64,000 nt of DNA from CAYLLN01 sp964384375. GTDB lineage: Bacteria > Planctomycetota > Planctomycetia > Pirellulales > Pirellulaceae. Below are positions 42,812 to 50,612 of this stretch, piece after piece. The first letter of the stretch is position 1. The number at the start of each line of letters is the position of its first letter. A program made the position numbers and the translations under genes. The notes beneath the pieces were generated by a model that saw nothing but the letters and a program-made list of their open reading frames with translations, did no database searches and was not told the DNA's origin. The DNA lies in contig CAYLLN010000004.1 in the NCBI GenBank assembly GCA_964384375.1, positions 1 through 64,000 on the forward strand, written 5' to 3'.

Positions 42812-43952
42812 ATTCCAAGACGCGCTGGTCCCGCACGAGGACCCAATCGACGTCCACTCCCAACCCCGGCCGACTCCTGATCGTCGTCACGGGCCCTTCG
42901 ATCGAGAGCGGCTCGCTGACGATGCGGAACTCGTAGTACGCTGGGCCGTGAATGTCGCCAGGGTAATCCTCGACACGAAGGTTTGGTGTGGCGACAATCA
43001 AGTGCCCCATCGCGGCGGTGGCGACGTCCCATTCCAGGTTCGAGCCGATCGTGCAGCCGATGCCGTGCCGCTCGGCGAGCTGCACGATCTCGCGCGACTT
43101 GCGAATGCCGCCATTCTTGCCGGGATAGACGCTGATCAGGTCGCACGCCTGGTTGCGAATCAGTTCTTGTGCGTGGACGAGGTTGAAACACATGTCGTCG
43201 GCCATCACCTTCACGCCGCCACCCTCGCGTCGCACGCGGGCAATTTGCTCATAGTCGCCGTCGGGCGTCGGCTGCTCCATCACGGCGATGCGGCAATCGC
43301 GCAGCTCGCGGAGGGCGTGAATGGTCGTCTCAGCGTCCCAGCCGCAATTGGCGTCGATCACCAGCGCCCGCTCGGGACCGATGACCTCGCGAACGGCGCG
43401 GACGCGGGCAATGTCGTCTTCCAATTTGCCGCCTACTTTGACCTTCACCGTGTCAAAGCCTTGCTCGACAAGTTCCGCGGCACGAGCCTTGGCTCGATCG
43501 ACGTCGTAAGCCCCCATCGAAAAGCGGCTGCGAATGGCGAGCGGTCGGCAGGCGCCGCCGAGCAGGTCATAGACCGGCTTGCCGGCGGCTTTGCCCAGCA
43601 CATCCCAGCAGGCCATTTCGATGGCCGACTTGGCGAACCAATTGTGAGCCGCGGCGCGGTCCATGATTGCGTCGATCGCAGTGATACTCGCGAGCGGCTG
43701 CTCGGGATTCAGCTCCTGCCCAATAAGCAATGGAGCGAAGACCCGGTCGATCACCGCCTGCACGCCCCACACCGTTTCGCCGCTCCAGCGCACCGTGGCC
43801 GATGCTTCGCCCACTCCTTCCAAGCCGTCGTCTGTCCGCAGCCGGACGAGCACGAACTCCGACTCCCAATGCTTCCCCAACGCGGAGATCATCCGGTACG
43901 CCGGCTTGAGCGGGATGCGGACGAGGTGCGTTTCGATGGCAGCGATTTTCAT
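42810..43952 (-). CDS. Enolase-superfamily epimerase/cycloisomerase-like enzyme
   Basis: 380 residues of the muconate lactonizing/dipeptide epimerase group. FDTVKVKVGGK carries the KxK base, ALVIDANCGWD and RIAVMEQPT carry metal ligands (Asp, Glu), VMADDM the third ligand, and SVYPGKNGGIRKSREI the second catalytic Lys. Racemisation, epimerisation or cycloisomerisation is expected; the substrate is unknown. Start ATG 43952 lies three bases after the stop of the upstream gene. Confidence 0.87.
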   Translation of the reverse strand: MKIAAIETHLVRIPLKPAYRMISALGKHWESEFVLVRLRTDDGLEGVGEASATVRWSGETVWGVQAVIDRVFAPLLIGQELNPEQPLASITAIDAIMDRAAAHNWFAKSAIEMACWDVLGKAAGKPVYDLLGGACRPLAIRSRFSMGAYDVDRAKARAAELVEQGFDTVKVKVGGKLEDDIARVRAVREVIGPERALVIDANCGWDAETTIHALRELRDCRIAVMEQPTPDGDYEQIARVRREGGGVKVMADDMCFNLVHAQELIRNQACDLISVYPGKNGGIRKSREIVQLAERHGIGCTIGSNLEWDVATAAMGHLIVATPNLRVEDYPGDIHGPAYYEFRIVSEPLSIEGPVTTIRSRPGLGVDVDWVLVRDQRVLE

Positions 43953-43955
43953 GGG

Positions 43956-45569
43956 CTATTCGAGAAAGCGCTGAAGCACATTCGTGGTGATCTTCGACAC
44001 GGCCTCATCCACCAGCACACTCGCCGGCCAGGAGATCGAGCCGACGGAGAAGACCGCACCGCCGCCGGCTGGTTCGTGGATGACCATCTCGGCACCGCCA
44101 TCGCTGGGATTCTCGCCGCGGGCCAAAAGGTGCGTATTGGCGGGTGAACTGGGCGAAACCTTGTCCGTCTCGTGCCCCGACGCGCCGCCGGGAATCCGCA
44201 TGTGCAGCGACTGGTGGCCGAACAAGTCCCCTTCCCGCAGCCTTGTGCCAGCAAAGACCCAGTGCCGCGAGTCGATCACGCGGTACGGGGCGGCGGTCAT
44301 GATTCCGCGATCGTCATAGACGACCCCAAGGAGCGACGCCTCTGAATCGTTGCGGAGGTGAAAGCGGCTTTCGGGCTTGTTGGTTTTGACCCGCAGCTTC
44401 CGCTCGTCGTCGTTCCGATAGATGCAGGTCGCCTCGTCCAGAAATTCCACGTCGCAGTTGAGCCCGTTGCCGCCGAGATACATGAGCCGGCCGCCGCGCT
44501 GGAAGACCCAATCCTTCACGCGGCGGAACATTTGGACCGACCAGTACTCCGGGTGCGTGCTGATGACGAGGACTTTGTAGGCATTGAGGTCGAGCTGGCC
44601 GAAGTGGAGCTGCGTTTCGGCATAGTAATCGTAGGCGAACCCTTCGCGCTCCATCCAGGCTAAAAGTCGCCACTCGGCTTCGGCGATGTGGCAAGCGGCC
44701 CGTCCCTCGATCGGATCGGTCGCCTGCACGTGCTCGGGGATCGAGCAGATCGGCTCGGGCCGCTCGAACGAGAGCGGGGCGTAGTCCTGCACCGCGTAGT
44801 TGACGTGATCGGGATTCGTGTAGCGATTCAGCTCCAGCCGGGCATTGACCGTCGGCATCGGCGGCAAGCGGTCGGGATGGATATAGTTGCTCCGCCCGCC
44901 AAAGCTGTTATAGGCGTTCCACGTGATATTCGACGCGAGGACCGCGATCTTCGCCTGCGGCCGCGAAGGAGCAACGATCCACGGGAATGCGAAGAACCGG
45001 CCTGCTTCGCTCTTGGCGTGAAAGTAATACAGACCGCTGCGCTCTGGGGCGGTGACGAACTGTTTGTGGTGCGGGCTGGTATAGCCGAACTTGTTCCAGG
45101 CGACGCCGGTCTGTGAATAGTCGCCGTCGGGGGTGATCTGGATCGTCGCACGCGGGCCGTGCTCGTCGTACCAGCCGATGGTGCGGATGAACTCCTTTTG
45201 TAGCCCGTAGCGGAACAGTTCGAGCTTGTACGCCGCGTCGCTATGGACGCGAAACTCGGATTGCTCGCCGCCGCGAACCCATTTCGGCCAGACGTAGCCG
45301 AGCAGGCCGTCGGGGAGGAGGCGGAACTGATGTGGCTCTGGCTGGGCTCCCTCGCTGACGCTTTGGGTTGGTATTTCGAGCGCGAGGCGTTTCGCTCCAT
45401 AGCCGTCCTTGGCCAGGATCACTTCGTATTGGCCAGAAGGCACATCGGCGTGGACAGCGCCGGAGGCACGCGACATGGTCGCCACCGACGTCCCGCCACT
45501 GCCGAGGAGTTCGACATAGACACCCGGCAGGGCGATATAGCGCTGGTCGCTGACGTAACCGATGAGCAT
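43956..45569 (-). CDS. N,N-dimethylformamidase beta subunit-like protein
   Basis: 537 residues. C-terminal two thirds resemble the large subunit of N,N-dimethylformamidase: WNAYNSFGGRSNYI, VLVISTHPEYWSVQMFRRVK, GGRLMYLGGNGLNCDVEF. The N-terminus is an immunoglobulin-like beta domain (GVYVELLGSGGTSVAT). The family fold is related to class I glutamine amidotransferases. An amide or imide substrate is inferred. It carries a short insert TQSVSEGAQPEP around residue 68. Ten bases from the upstream PHP gene. Confidence 0.82.
   Translation of the reverse strand: MLIGYVSDQRYIALPGVYVELLGSGGTSVATMSRASGAVHADVPSGQYEVILAKDGYGAKRLALEIPTQSVSEGAQPEPHQFRLLPDGLLGYVWPKWVRGGEQSEFRVHSDAAYKLELFRYGLQKEFIRTIGWYDEHGPRATIQITPDGDYSQTGVAWNKFGYTSPHHKQFVTAPERSGLYYFHAKSEAGRFFAFPWIVAPSRPQAKIAVLASNITWNAYNSFGGRSNYIHPDRLPPMPTVNARLELNRYTNPDHVNYAVQDYAPLSFERPEPICSIPEHVQATDPIEGRAACHIAEAEWRLLAWMEREGFAYDYYAETQLHFGQLDLNAYKVLVISTHPEYWSVQMFRRVKDWVFQRGGRLMYLGGNGLNCDVEFLDEATCIYRNDDERKLRVKTNKPESRFHLRNDSEASLLGVVYDDRGIMTAAPYRVIDSRHWVFAGTRLREGDLFGHQSLHMRIPGGASGHETDKVSPSSPANTHLLARGENPSDGGAEMVIHEPAGGGAVFSVGSISWPASVLVDEAVSKITTNVLQRFLE
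45349..45372. repeat. Candidate type J repeat inside the dimethylformamidase-like gene
   Basis: CCCTCGCTGACGCTTTGGGT (plus strand) encodes PTQSVSEG on the minus strand within a beta-hairpin of the N-terminal domain. It is the only copy in this window; I recall similar translated tracts in planctomycete proteins, so this is a weak call. Confidence 0.4.
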
Positions 45570-45578
45570 GTTGGCGTT

Positions 45579-46946
45579 TTACCGTGGCAGCGTGGCCGGT
45601 TTTTCCAGCAGCGACTCCCAGCCCACAGGCTGAGTCCAGGCTTGCTGTTTCTGGTCGACGAACGAGGGATCGACGGCCGTTTTGCTGCTGGTGACGATCG
45701 CGCGGACGTATAGTTCCTTGCCGGTCAGCGTAAACTTGGGGGAGAGTCCTTCGACCGTCGCCAGCACCTGGCCAACGTCGGTCGAATATTTTCGGCCGAC
45801 GCGCAACGGCTTGCCCGCTTTATCGACCGGCGACTTTCCCTCTTTGTCGAGCGTTGGTGTGCTGGCCGCGTCGAAGCCGCGTAGCGTGCCGATAAACTGC
45901 GTCGTGAACGTTGCGTCGCCGTCTGGCTGAACGGCGAGTTCGAGTGTTTTGGCCGCAGCGTCGTACTTCACGTCGGCCAGTGTCACGCCGCTCGATGCGT
46001 AGCTATCGCCCGCCTTGATCGCCCGAATGATGTGTTCCGGCGTAAGGTGAGTCGCGCGGACCATTTGCCAACCGCGGAAGGGACGCGAGCCGTTCTTCTT
46101 GTCGTGATAGTGATGGCTGTCGTCGGTCGCGATTCCATACAGTGGCGGGGCGGAAAGCTCCGCGAGGCGAATCGTGTTCGCGATGTCCCAGAGCCGGTCG
46201 ATGCTCGGCCGGTGCTCGTCCCCTTGCTGGTTGACGCCCGGATGGCCGTTATACACCTCGAAGAACCGCTCGGTGACGGCATGGGCAATGTCCTCGGGCG
46301 TCACCGCCCAGCCGAAATTCGGGTGGTTCAGGTGCGTGAGGATTTCGCGGCCCGCTTTCTCGGCTTGCTCCTCGACCTGCCGCAGGTTGTTCTCGATCGT
46401 CTCGCGGACGGTCGCTCCGCCCAGCGGCTGAATCACGTCGCGGAGATTCGACGCATTCATGTGGACGGGCACACCCTCGGCCTTGTCGCTGATTTCCTCG
46501 GCGGGAATCAGCAGGAACTTACCCCGCTCTTCAATGAGAGCGCGGTACTCGTCGAACGGCTTGAGGCGGACCTCGACGATGTCGCCGCTGCCGCGAGTTT
46601 CGACCCAGCTGGGTCCGAAGCGAGCCTGGTACTTGGCGATCACCTCGTCGCCACCGCGTTTGGTGATGGCGTCGGCCTTCATCCAGCGGATGCCCTGGGC
46701 CAGCACATTGTGATCGGTCAGGGCAAGGAAGTTGTATTCGCGGGTGCGATACCGTTCGGCAATCATCTCGGGAAAATCGTCGCCGTCGCTCCAGAGCGAA
46801 TGCGTGTGCAGGTTCCCCTTCCACCAGCGCGGGGCAGGATTCTCAGGGACGGCTTCGTCGGCCAGCGTTGTGGAATTCGTGGCCAACGAGGACAGCACGA
46901 ACAGAACAGCACTGGCCAAGAGCAAACGCGCGAGCAACTGATTCAT
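45579..46946 (-). CDS. CehA/McbA-like PHP-domain metallohydrolase, secreted
   Basis: 455 residues with signal peptide MNQLLARLLLASAVLFVLSS. PHP metal motifs: KGNLHTHSLWSDGDDFPEMI, LALTDHNVLAQG, LTHLNHPNFGWA and EVYNGHPG. CehA-like proteins cleave esters or carbamates such as carbaryl. First clear gene of the catabolic operon; the enzyme would act outside the cytoplasm, before the sugar-acid enzymes. Start chosen at ATG 46946. Confidence 0.87.
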   Translation of the reverse strand: MNQLLARLLLASAVLFVLSSLATNSTTLADEAVPENPAPRWWKGNLHTHSLWSDGDDFPEMIAERYRTREYNFLALTDHNVLAQGIRWMKADAITKRGGDEVIAKYQARFGPSWVETRGSGDIVEVRLKPFDEYRALIEERGKFLLIPAEEISDKAEGVPVHMNASNLRDVIQPLGGATVRETIENNLRQVEEQAEKAGREILTHLNHPNFGWAVTPEDIAHAVTERFFEVYNGHPGVNQQGDEHRPSIDRLWDIANTIRLAELSAPPLYGIATDDSHHYHDKKNGSRPFRGWQMVRATHLTPEHIIRAIKAGDSYASSGVTLADVKYDAAAKTLELAVQPDGDATFTTQFIGTLRGFDAASTPTLDKEGKSPVDKAGKPLRVGRKYSTDVGQVLATVEGLSPKFTLTGKELYVRAIVTSSKTAVDPSFVDQKQQAWTQPVGWESLLEKPATLPR

Positions 46947-47057
46947 CGCAGCTTCTCCAGGGTCCGCGGCCAGGAGAGTCATGCCGCGGCACGTCAGGTA
47001 GGTGGAGCCTGCAACGATAGCCGAGCGGCGCAGCGTTCTCAACCCGATGGATTCGCT

Positions 47058-47432
47058 CTATGGCGCGAACATGCCGACTTCGATTCCGCGGCGGGTTGCC
47101 TCCAGTTCCACGCCGCAACTGGCGATGCCGCTGCCGTCGCCGTAGTTGATGGCGACGTAGAGCTGCCGGCGGCCGGTCCGCCAATCGTCCCATGACGCCG
47201 GCTTCAGGCTTGCTCGCGGCTCGAACGTGGCGTGCTTCGTCCAGTCGCCAGGAAAGGCCCGCTCGCGATCGAGGCACAGCTTGTCGGCTGCGGCGAAGTC
47301 GCCCCGGTTGATCGCGGCGGCATACCGCTGGGCGTTGAGCGACGGTAGAGCCAGCCAGTAGATGCCGACTGGAATCAGTGCGCTGGCCAAGAGGAGCCAA
47401 CGCAGGGAGAACTTCAAACGTGGAATCGGCAT
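47058..47432 (-). CDS. Small membrane-anchored protein of unknown function
   Basis: 124 residues starting MPIPRLKFSLRWLLLASALI, a basic-hydrophobic anchor common among planctomycete proteins. The rest has two short conserved-looking beta segments (GRRQLYVAINYGDGSGIASC). It lies just upstream of the PHP operon with a 111-base gap. Function unknown. Confidence 0.65.
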   Translation of the reverse strand: MPIPRLKFSLRWLLLASALIPVGIYWLALPSLNAQRYAAAINRGDFAAADKLCLDRERAFPGDWTKHATFEPRASLKPASWDDWRTGRRQLYVAINYGDGSGIASCGVELEATRRGIEVGMFAP

Positions 47433-47482
47433 GTCGGTCTCCTCGAGTGGTTACCAGAGGAGACGATTTACATGGCCAGATC

Positions 47483-47639
47483 GTTCCTACGCTCCGCGTA
47501 GGAACACCAGAGTCGCCGCTCCGCGGCTTCAAAGTACACCGGCACACGGAGTATCTCGACAACTTCAGGGCCGCAGAGCGGCTAAATGCGTGTGCCCACG
47601 CAGAGCGTGGGCACAAGAAATTTCAGTCGGCGAGACGCC
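47483..47639. repeat. Multi-module hairpin repeat array
   Basis: In order: stem GTTCCTACGC with loop TCC (47483-47505); GCCGC-TCC-GCGGC (47515-47527); a degenerate GGCACACGGAGT unit; GCCGC-AGA-GCGGC (47570-47582); stem GTGCCCACGC with loop AGA (47592-47614); GGCGAGACGCC (47629-47639). Left and right modules are inverted about the centre, and the module types match 5657-5723. Confidence 0.8.
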
Positions 47640-47651
47640 TGCCCCACAAGG

Positions 47652-48572
47652 CTACCGAGCCTTCTTTTCCGTCCGCGGCTTGGCCGCCGTGCGGGCGGCA
47701 CGGGTTTCCGGCTGCTTCTCGATTTCGGCCAGCCGCATTTTCAGCCGTTCGTTTTCGACGGTGATTTCGACCGTGTGCTCCATCACCTTGGCCTTGGCTT
47801 CGGCGAGTTCGACCTGAGCCTTCAGTTGGGCGTTCTCAGCCGCCATTTCGGCCAACTTGCCGAGCAGCTCGGTCTGCCCTTCCTGAAGTTCCAGCTTCGC
47901 TTCGAGGCGGGCTTTTTCGGCATGAACCTCTGCCAGGGCTTCCAGCATCTCAGCCGTGCGGTCGAGTGTGTCCTCTTTAACTTCCAGAGCCGCTTCCGCC
48001 GCAGCCTGGCCAGCCGACAGCTCGACGATCTTCTCCCAGAGGGCGTCGATCTTAGCGGCCGACTTGGAACAGGGGCATGCGGTCGTCGCGACTTTTGACT
48101 CGCAAGCACAGACCTTGCCTTCACAGCAGGCCGCATCGCACGCCTTCTCCGCGACCGCAATCGCCTTGCAGGCGGCCACGTCGCAAACCGTCAGTTTGCC
48201 AACCGGGCAAGCCTGGCCTTCGCATTCTTTCCCAGCGGCCACGACATCGAAATCGACGCCGATTCGCTCAATAATATGCGTCGTGACGGCCGGGCAATTC
48301 CCGTCGGCACATTTCGCTTGGGTGCAATTCGCTTGGGTGCCGTGGCCAGCGACTGCACATTCGCCCGTGGCACAAGGGGGCGTCACGATGGCGACGTTCT
48401 TGAACAGCCGGCTGATGTACGGGACCTTCGAGAGGATCGGTACAACCTCTTCATGCCTCGTGACCGTGGCCGGACACTGGCACTTGGGTTCCTCGGCGAC
48501 GGCAACAGCCGCAACGGCCAGCATTCCGAGGGCGACGGTCCAGGCTCGACTTCCACTGACGGGCTTACGCAT
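47652..48572 (-). CDS. Cysteine-rich secreted protein with coiled coil
   Basis: 306 residues. Signal peptide (AWTVALGMLAVAAVAVA), then about 135 residues with more than 20 Cys arranged in short CxC, CxxC and ACC pairs, then a coiled coil of about 120 residues (AEAALEVKEDTLDRTAEMLE onwards) and a basic tail. Near the N-terminus EVVPILSKVPYISRLFKN resembles the conserved C-terminal segment of secretins. AAGGAG lies seven bases before the ATG. Could be a structural envelope or metal-binding protein. Function unknown. Confidence 0.7.
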   Translation of the reverse strand: MRKPVSGSRAWTVALGMLAVAAVAVAEEPKCQCPATVTRHEEVVPILSKVPYISRLFKNVAIVTPPCATGECAVAGHGTQANCTQAKCADGNCPAVTTHIIERIGVDFDVVAAGKECEGQACPVGKLTVCDVAACKAIAVAEKACDAACCEGKVCACESKVATTACPCSKSAAKIDALWEKIVELSAGQAAAEAALEVKEDTLDRTAEMLEALAEVHAEKARLEAKLELQEGQTELLGKLAEMAAENAQLKAQVELAEAKAKVMEHTVEITVENERLKMRLAEIEKQPETRAARTAAKPRTEKKAR

Positions 48573-48808
48573 CGAACGCTCCTTGATTCGGGCGGCAGAT
48601 AGATTCGGGAGAAGCGAAGGGCGGGATATATCTGCCAAGGGAGCGGGCCGCAAGGCGAATCGGTTGCCAGCACGGCGTGCTGGCGCGAGCGATGCGACAT
48701 CGGTCCAGACAGCAAAGCCTTTTAGAGTTGAACTCGCGAGAGGTTAGGCGTTTGGGTACTCGCGAGAATTCTTGGGAAGGCGGCTGCCACTCGTGGCACA
48801 CCGACAGA

Positions 48809-50554
48809 TTACGTCCCGCCAACCGGCACGAACTGGGCGGTCGATCCCTCCGGGCGGACGATTTCGACTTTGATCTCCGGATCCGGCGTAGTACCAACTT
48901 GGACCCTCAGCGTGATCGTGTGCTTACCGGTCGCCAGTTCACGCTGGAGCTGCTTCTGGATTCCGAATGGCTCGGCATCGAGCCACCAAGCGAACTTTTC
49001 GGTGCTGGCAATCTCGATCGCGACGAGGCCCGCTTCGTTCACTTGCAGCTCGCCTTGCAGATAGACGAGAGCTGGCCGCTCGGTTGCCAGTTCCGCCAGC
49101 GGCAGAAAGCCGTTCGCCTTGCCGTAGGCGGGTTTCCACGCATCAGGTTTGGCGTCGAGCAACGCGACGCGAACCGTTTCGACGTTCGGCACCTCGTCTG
49201 CCAGTTCGCTGCTCACTTCGCGCAGCACGCGCCACCGCTGAATACTGGGCGTTTTGCGAATCGCATACGGTCCGGGCCGGCCAAGTTCCGAAATGAACTT
49301 CGCCAAATCCAGCAGTTCCTCGTGCGTGAGAAACTTCGTCAGCCCTTGCGGCATCAGCGATTGCCCCTCGGCTTCCTGGTCGATGTCGTCTGTGGGAATG
49401 ACGACGATCTTGCCGCTGGCGTCGCGGAGGCGGAGCCGCTGGTCGTCCCGGTCGATCTGGATGCCAGTGATCACCTCGCCATTCAGGGTGAGCACCTTGC
49501 GGGTGATGAACTGCTCTTTGATCGCCTGATTCGGATTGAGGATCGACGTGACGATGTAATCGACGGGTGAGATCGAGCCGATGGACGTTAACTCGGGGCC
49601 AACACTGCCGCCCGCCTGGGCGATGCTATGGCATTTCAGGCACGATAGATCGGCCCGGCGGAAGATCCGCTCGCCCCGCTCGGCATTGCCCTGGGCCGTG
49701 ACTTCTGCCGAGATCCTTGCGATCTCTTCCGCCGTGGGCAGCGGCGGATTGGCAGCGATCCCGGCGGCTTTGCTGAGCACATCGGAGAGAACCTGATCGC
49801 TCCGGCCGATCGAGTACATGTGGCGGAGAGCCTGCTTGGCGACATCGGGCGACAGCTTTTGCTTGCCGAGTTCCGCGGCGAGTTGCTCCGCCCCTTCTTG
49901 GCGATTCAGAAGTGCATCGACCAGTGGCGTGGGATCGTCCTTTGCATTGGCAGCGGCCAGTGCTGCCGCGCCGAGGCGTGCCGCCGTAACCGTATCAAGC
50001 TTCGCCAGTCCAGATGCTGCCAGCAGCTTGATGTGCGTTGTCTGGCCGGAAGAAGCTAGCGATTCGAGAGCCTGTTTGCTGGCTGCATCGCCGAGGCTCA
50101 CCAAACCTTCGATCGCCGCCTGTCGGAGCTTGTCGGTCGCTTTATCATCGGCCGCCAGCTTCCGCAGCGGCTCGCCGACCGATTCGAGCTTCCAGGCCGC
50201 AGCCAGCCGAATCGCACCGATTTGTAGCTCTCTGTTATCGGATGCAAACAGACTCGTGATTGCGCTCAGGTCGCCTGCCGGTTTCACCTTGCGAGTGACC
50301 GCTGCATCGGCGAGCAGTTCCGCCGCCCGCAGACGCACCGCCGGTGGAAAGCCATCCTCCTTCACGAGCCGCTGAAACACAACCGCCAAATCGGCCCCTT
50401 CGCCGCGCGTGCAGATCATCTCAACGATCTGCCCCTGCCGCTCGGGCGGGACGCGTCCGCTTTCGAGCAAGCGGACGAGCGGCCCGGCCGCGCCCCCTTG
50501 GGCGTGGGCCAGATTCGCACAACCGACTAAGAACAGAAACGCCAACCACCGCAT
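48809..50554 (-). CDS. PVC-type heme-binding CxxCH protein with HEAT-like repeats
   Basis: 581 residues, signal peptide MRWLAFLFLVGCANLAHAQ. Residues ~25-280 are HEAT-like helical repeats. Residues ~300-430 are the cytochrome-like heme domain (SCLKCHSIAQAGGSVGPEL, CxxCH) followed by the strand-rich TIGR02603-type segment GEVITGIQIDRDDQRLRLRD. A C-terminal beta domain resembles the ligand-binding end of related proteins. Together with the upstream gene it forms what is often one polypeptide in planctomycetes. Electron carrier in a periplasmic oxidation complex (inferred). Confidence 0.9.
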   Translation of the reverse strand: MRWLAFLFLVGCANLAHAQGGAAGPLVRLLESGRVPPERQGQIVEMICTRGEGADLAVVFQRLVKEDGFPPAVRLRAAELLADAAVTRKVKPAGDLSAITSLFASDNRELQIGAIRLAAAWKLESVGEPLRKLAADDKATDKLRQAAIEGLVSLGDAASKQALESLASSGQTTHIKLLAASGLAKLDTVTAARLGAAALAAANAKDDPTPLVDALLNRQEGAEQLAAELGKQKLSPDVAKQALRHMYSIGRSDQVLSDVLSKAAGIAANPPLPTAEEIARISAEVTAQGNAERGERIFRRADLSCLKCHSIAQAGGSVGPELTSIGSISPVDYIVTSILNPNQAIKEQFITRKVLTLNGEVITGIQIDRDDQRLRLRDASGKIVVIPTDDIDQEAEGQSLMPQGLTKFLTHEELLDLAKFISELGRPGPYAIRKTPSIQRWRVLREVSSELADEVPNVETVRVALLDAKPDAWKPAYGKANGFLPLAELATERPALVYLQGELQVNEAGLVAIEIASTEKFAWWLDAEPFGIQKQLQRELATGKHTITLRVQVGTTPDPEIKVEIVRPEGSTAQFVPVGGT

Positions 50555-50585
50555 CACAACCTCCGACCTCTGACCACGCGAATCC

Positions 50586-50612
50586 GGCTCAGCAGGAGCC
50601 ACGCCCTCCCGA
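50586..50612. repeat. Type E repeat at the dehydrogenase split
   Basis: GGCTCAGCAGGAGCCACGCC followed by CTCCCGA, abutting the TAG stop of the upstream gene. Related copies at 18293-18333 and 32494-32517. Confidence 0.65.

Noticed and set aside
47483..47639. CRISPR-like array
   Set aside because: Units are hairpins of different sequence without regular spacers of constant length; no cas genes are near.
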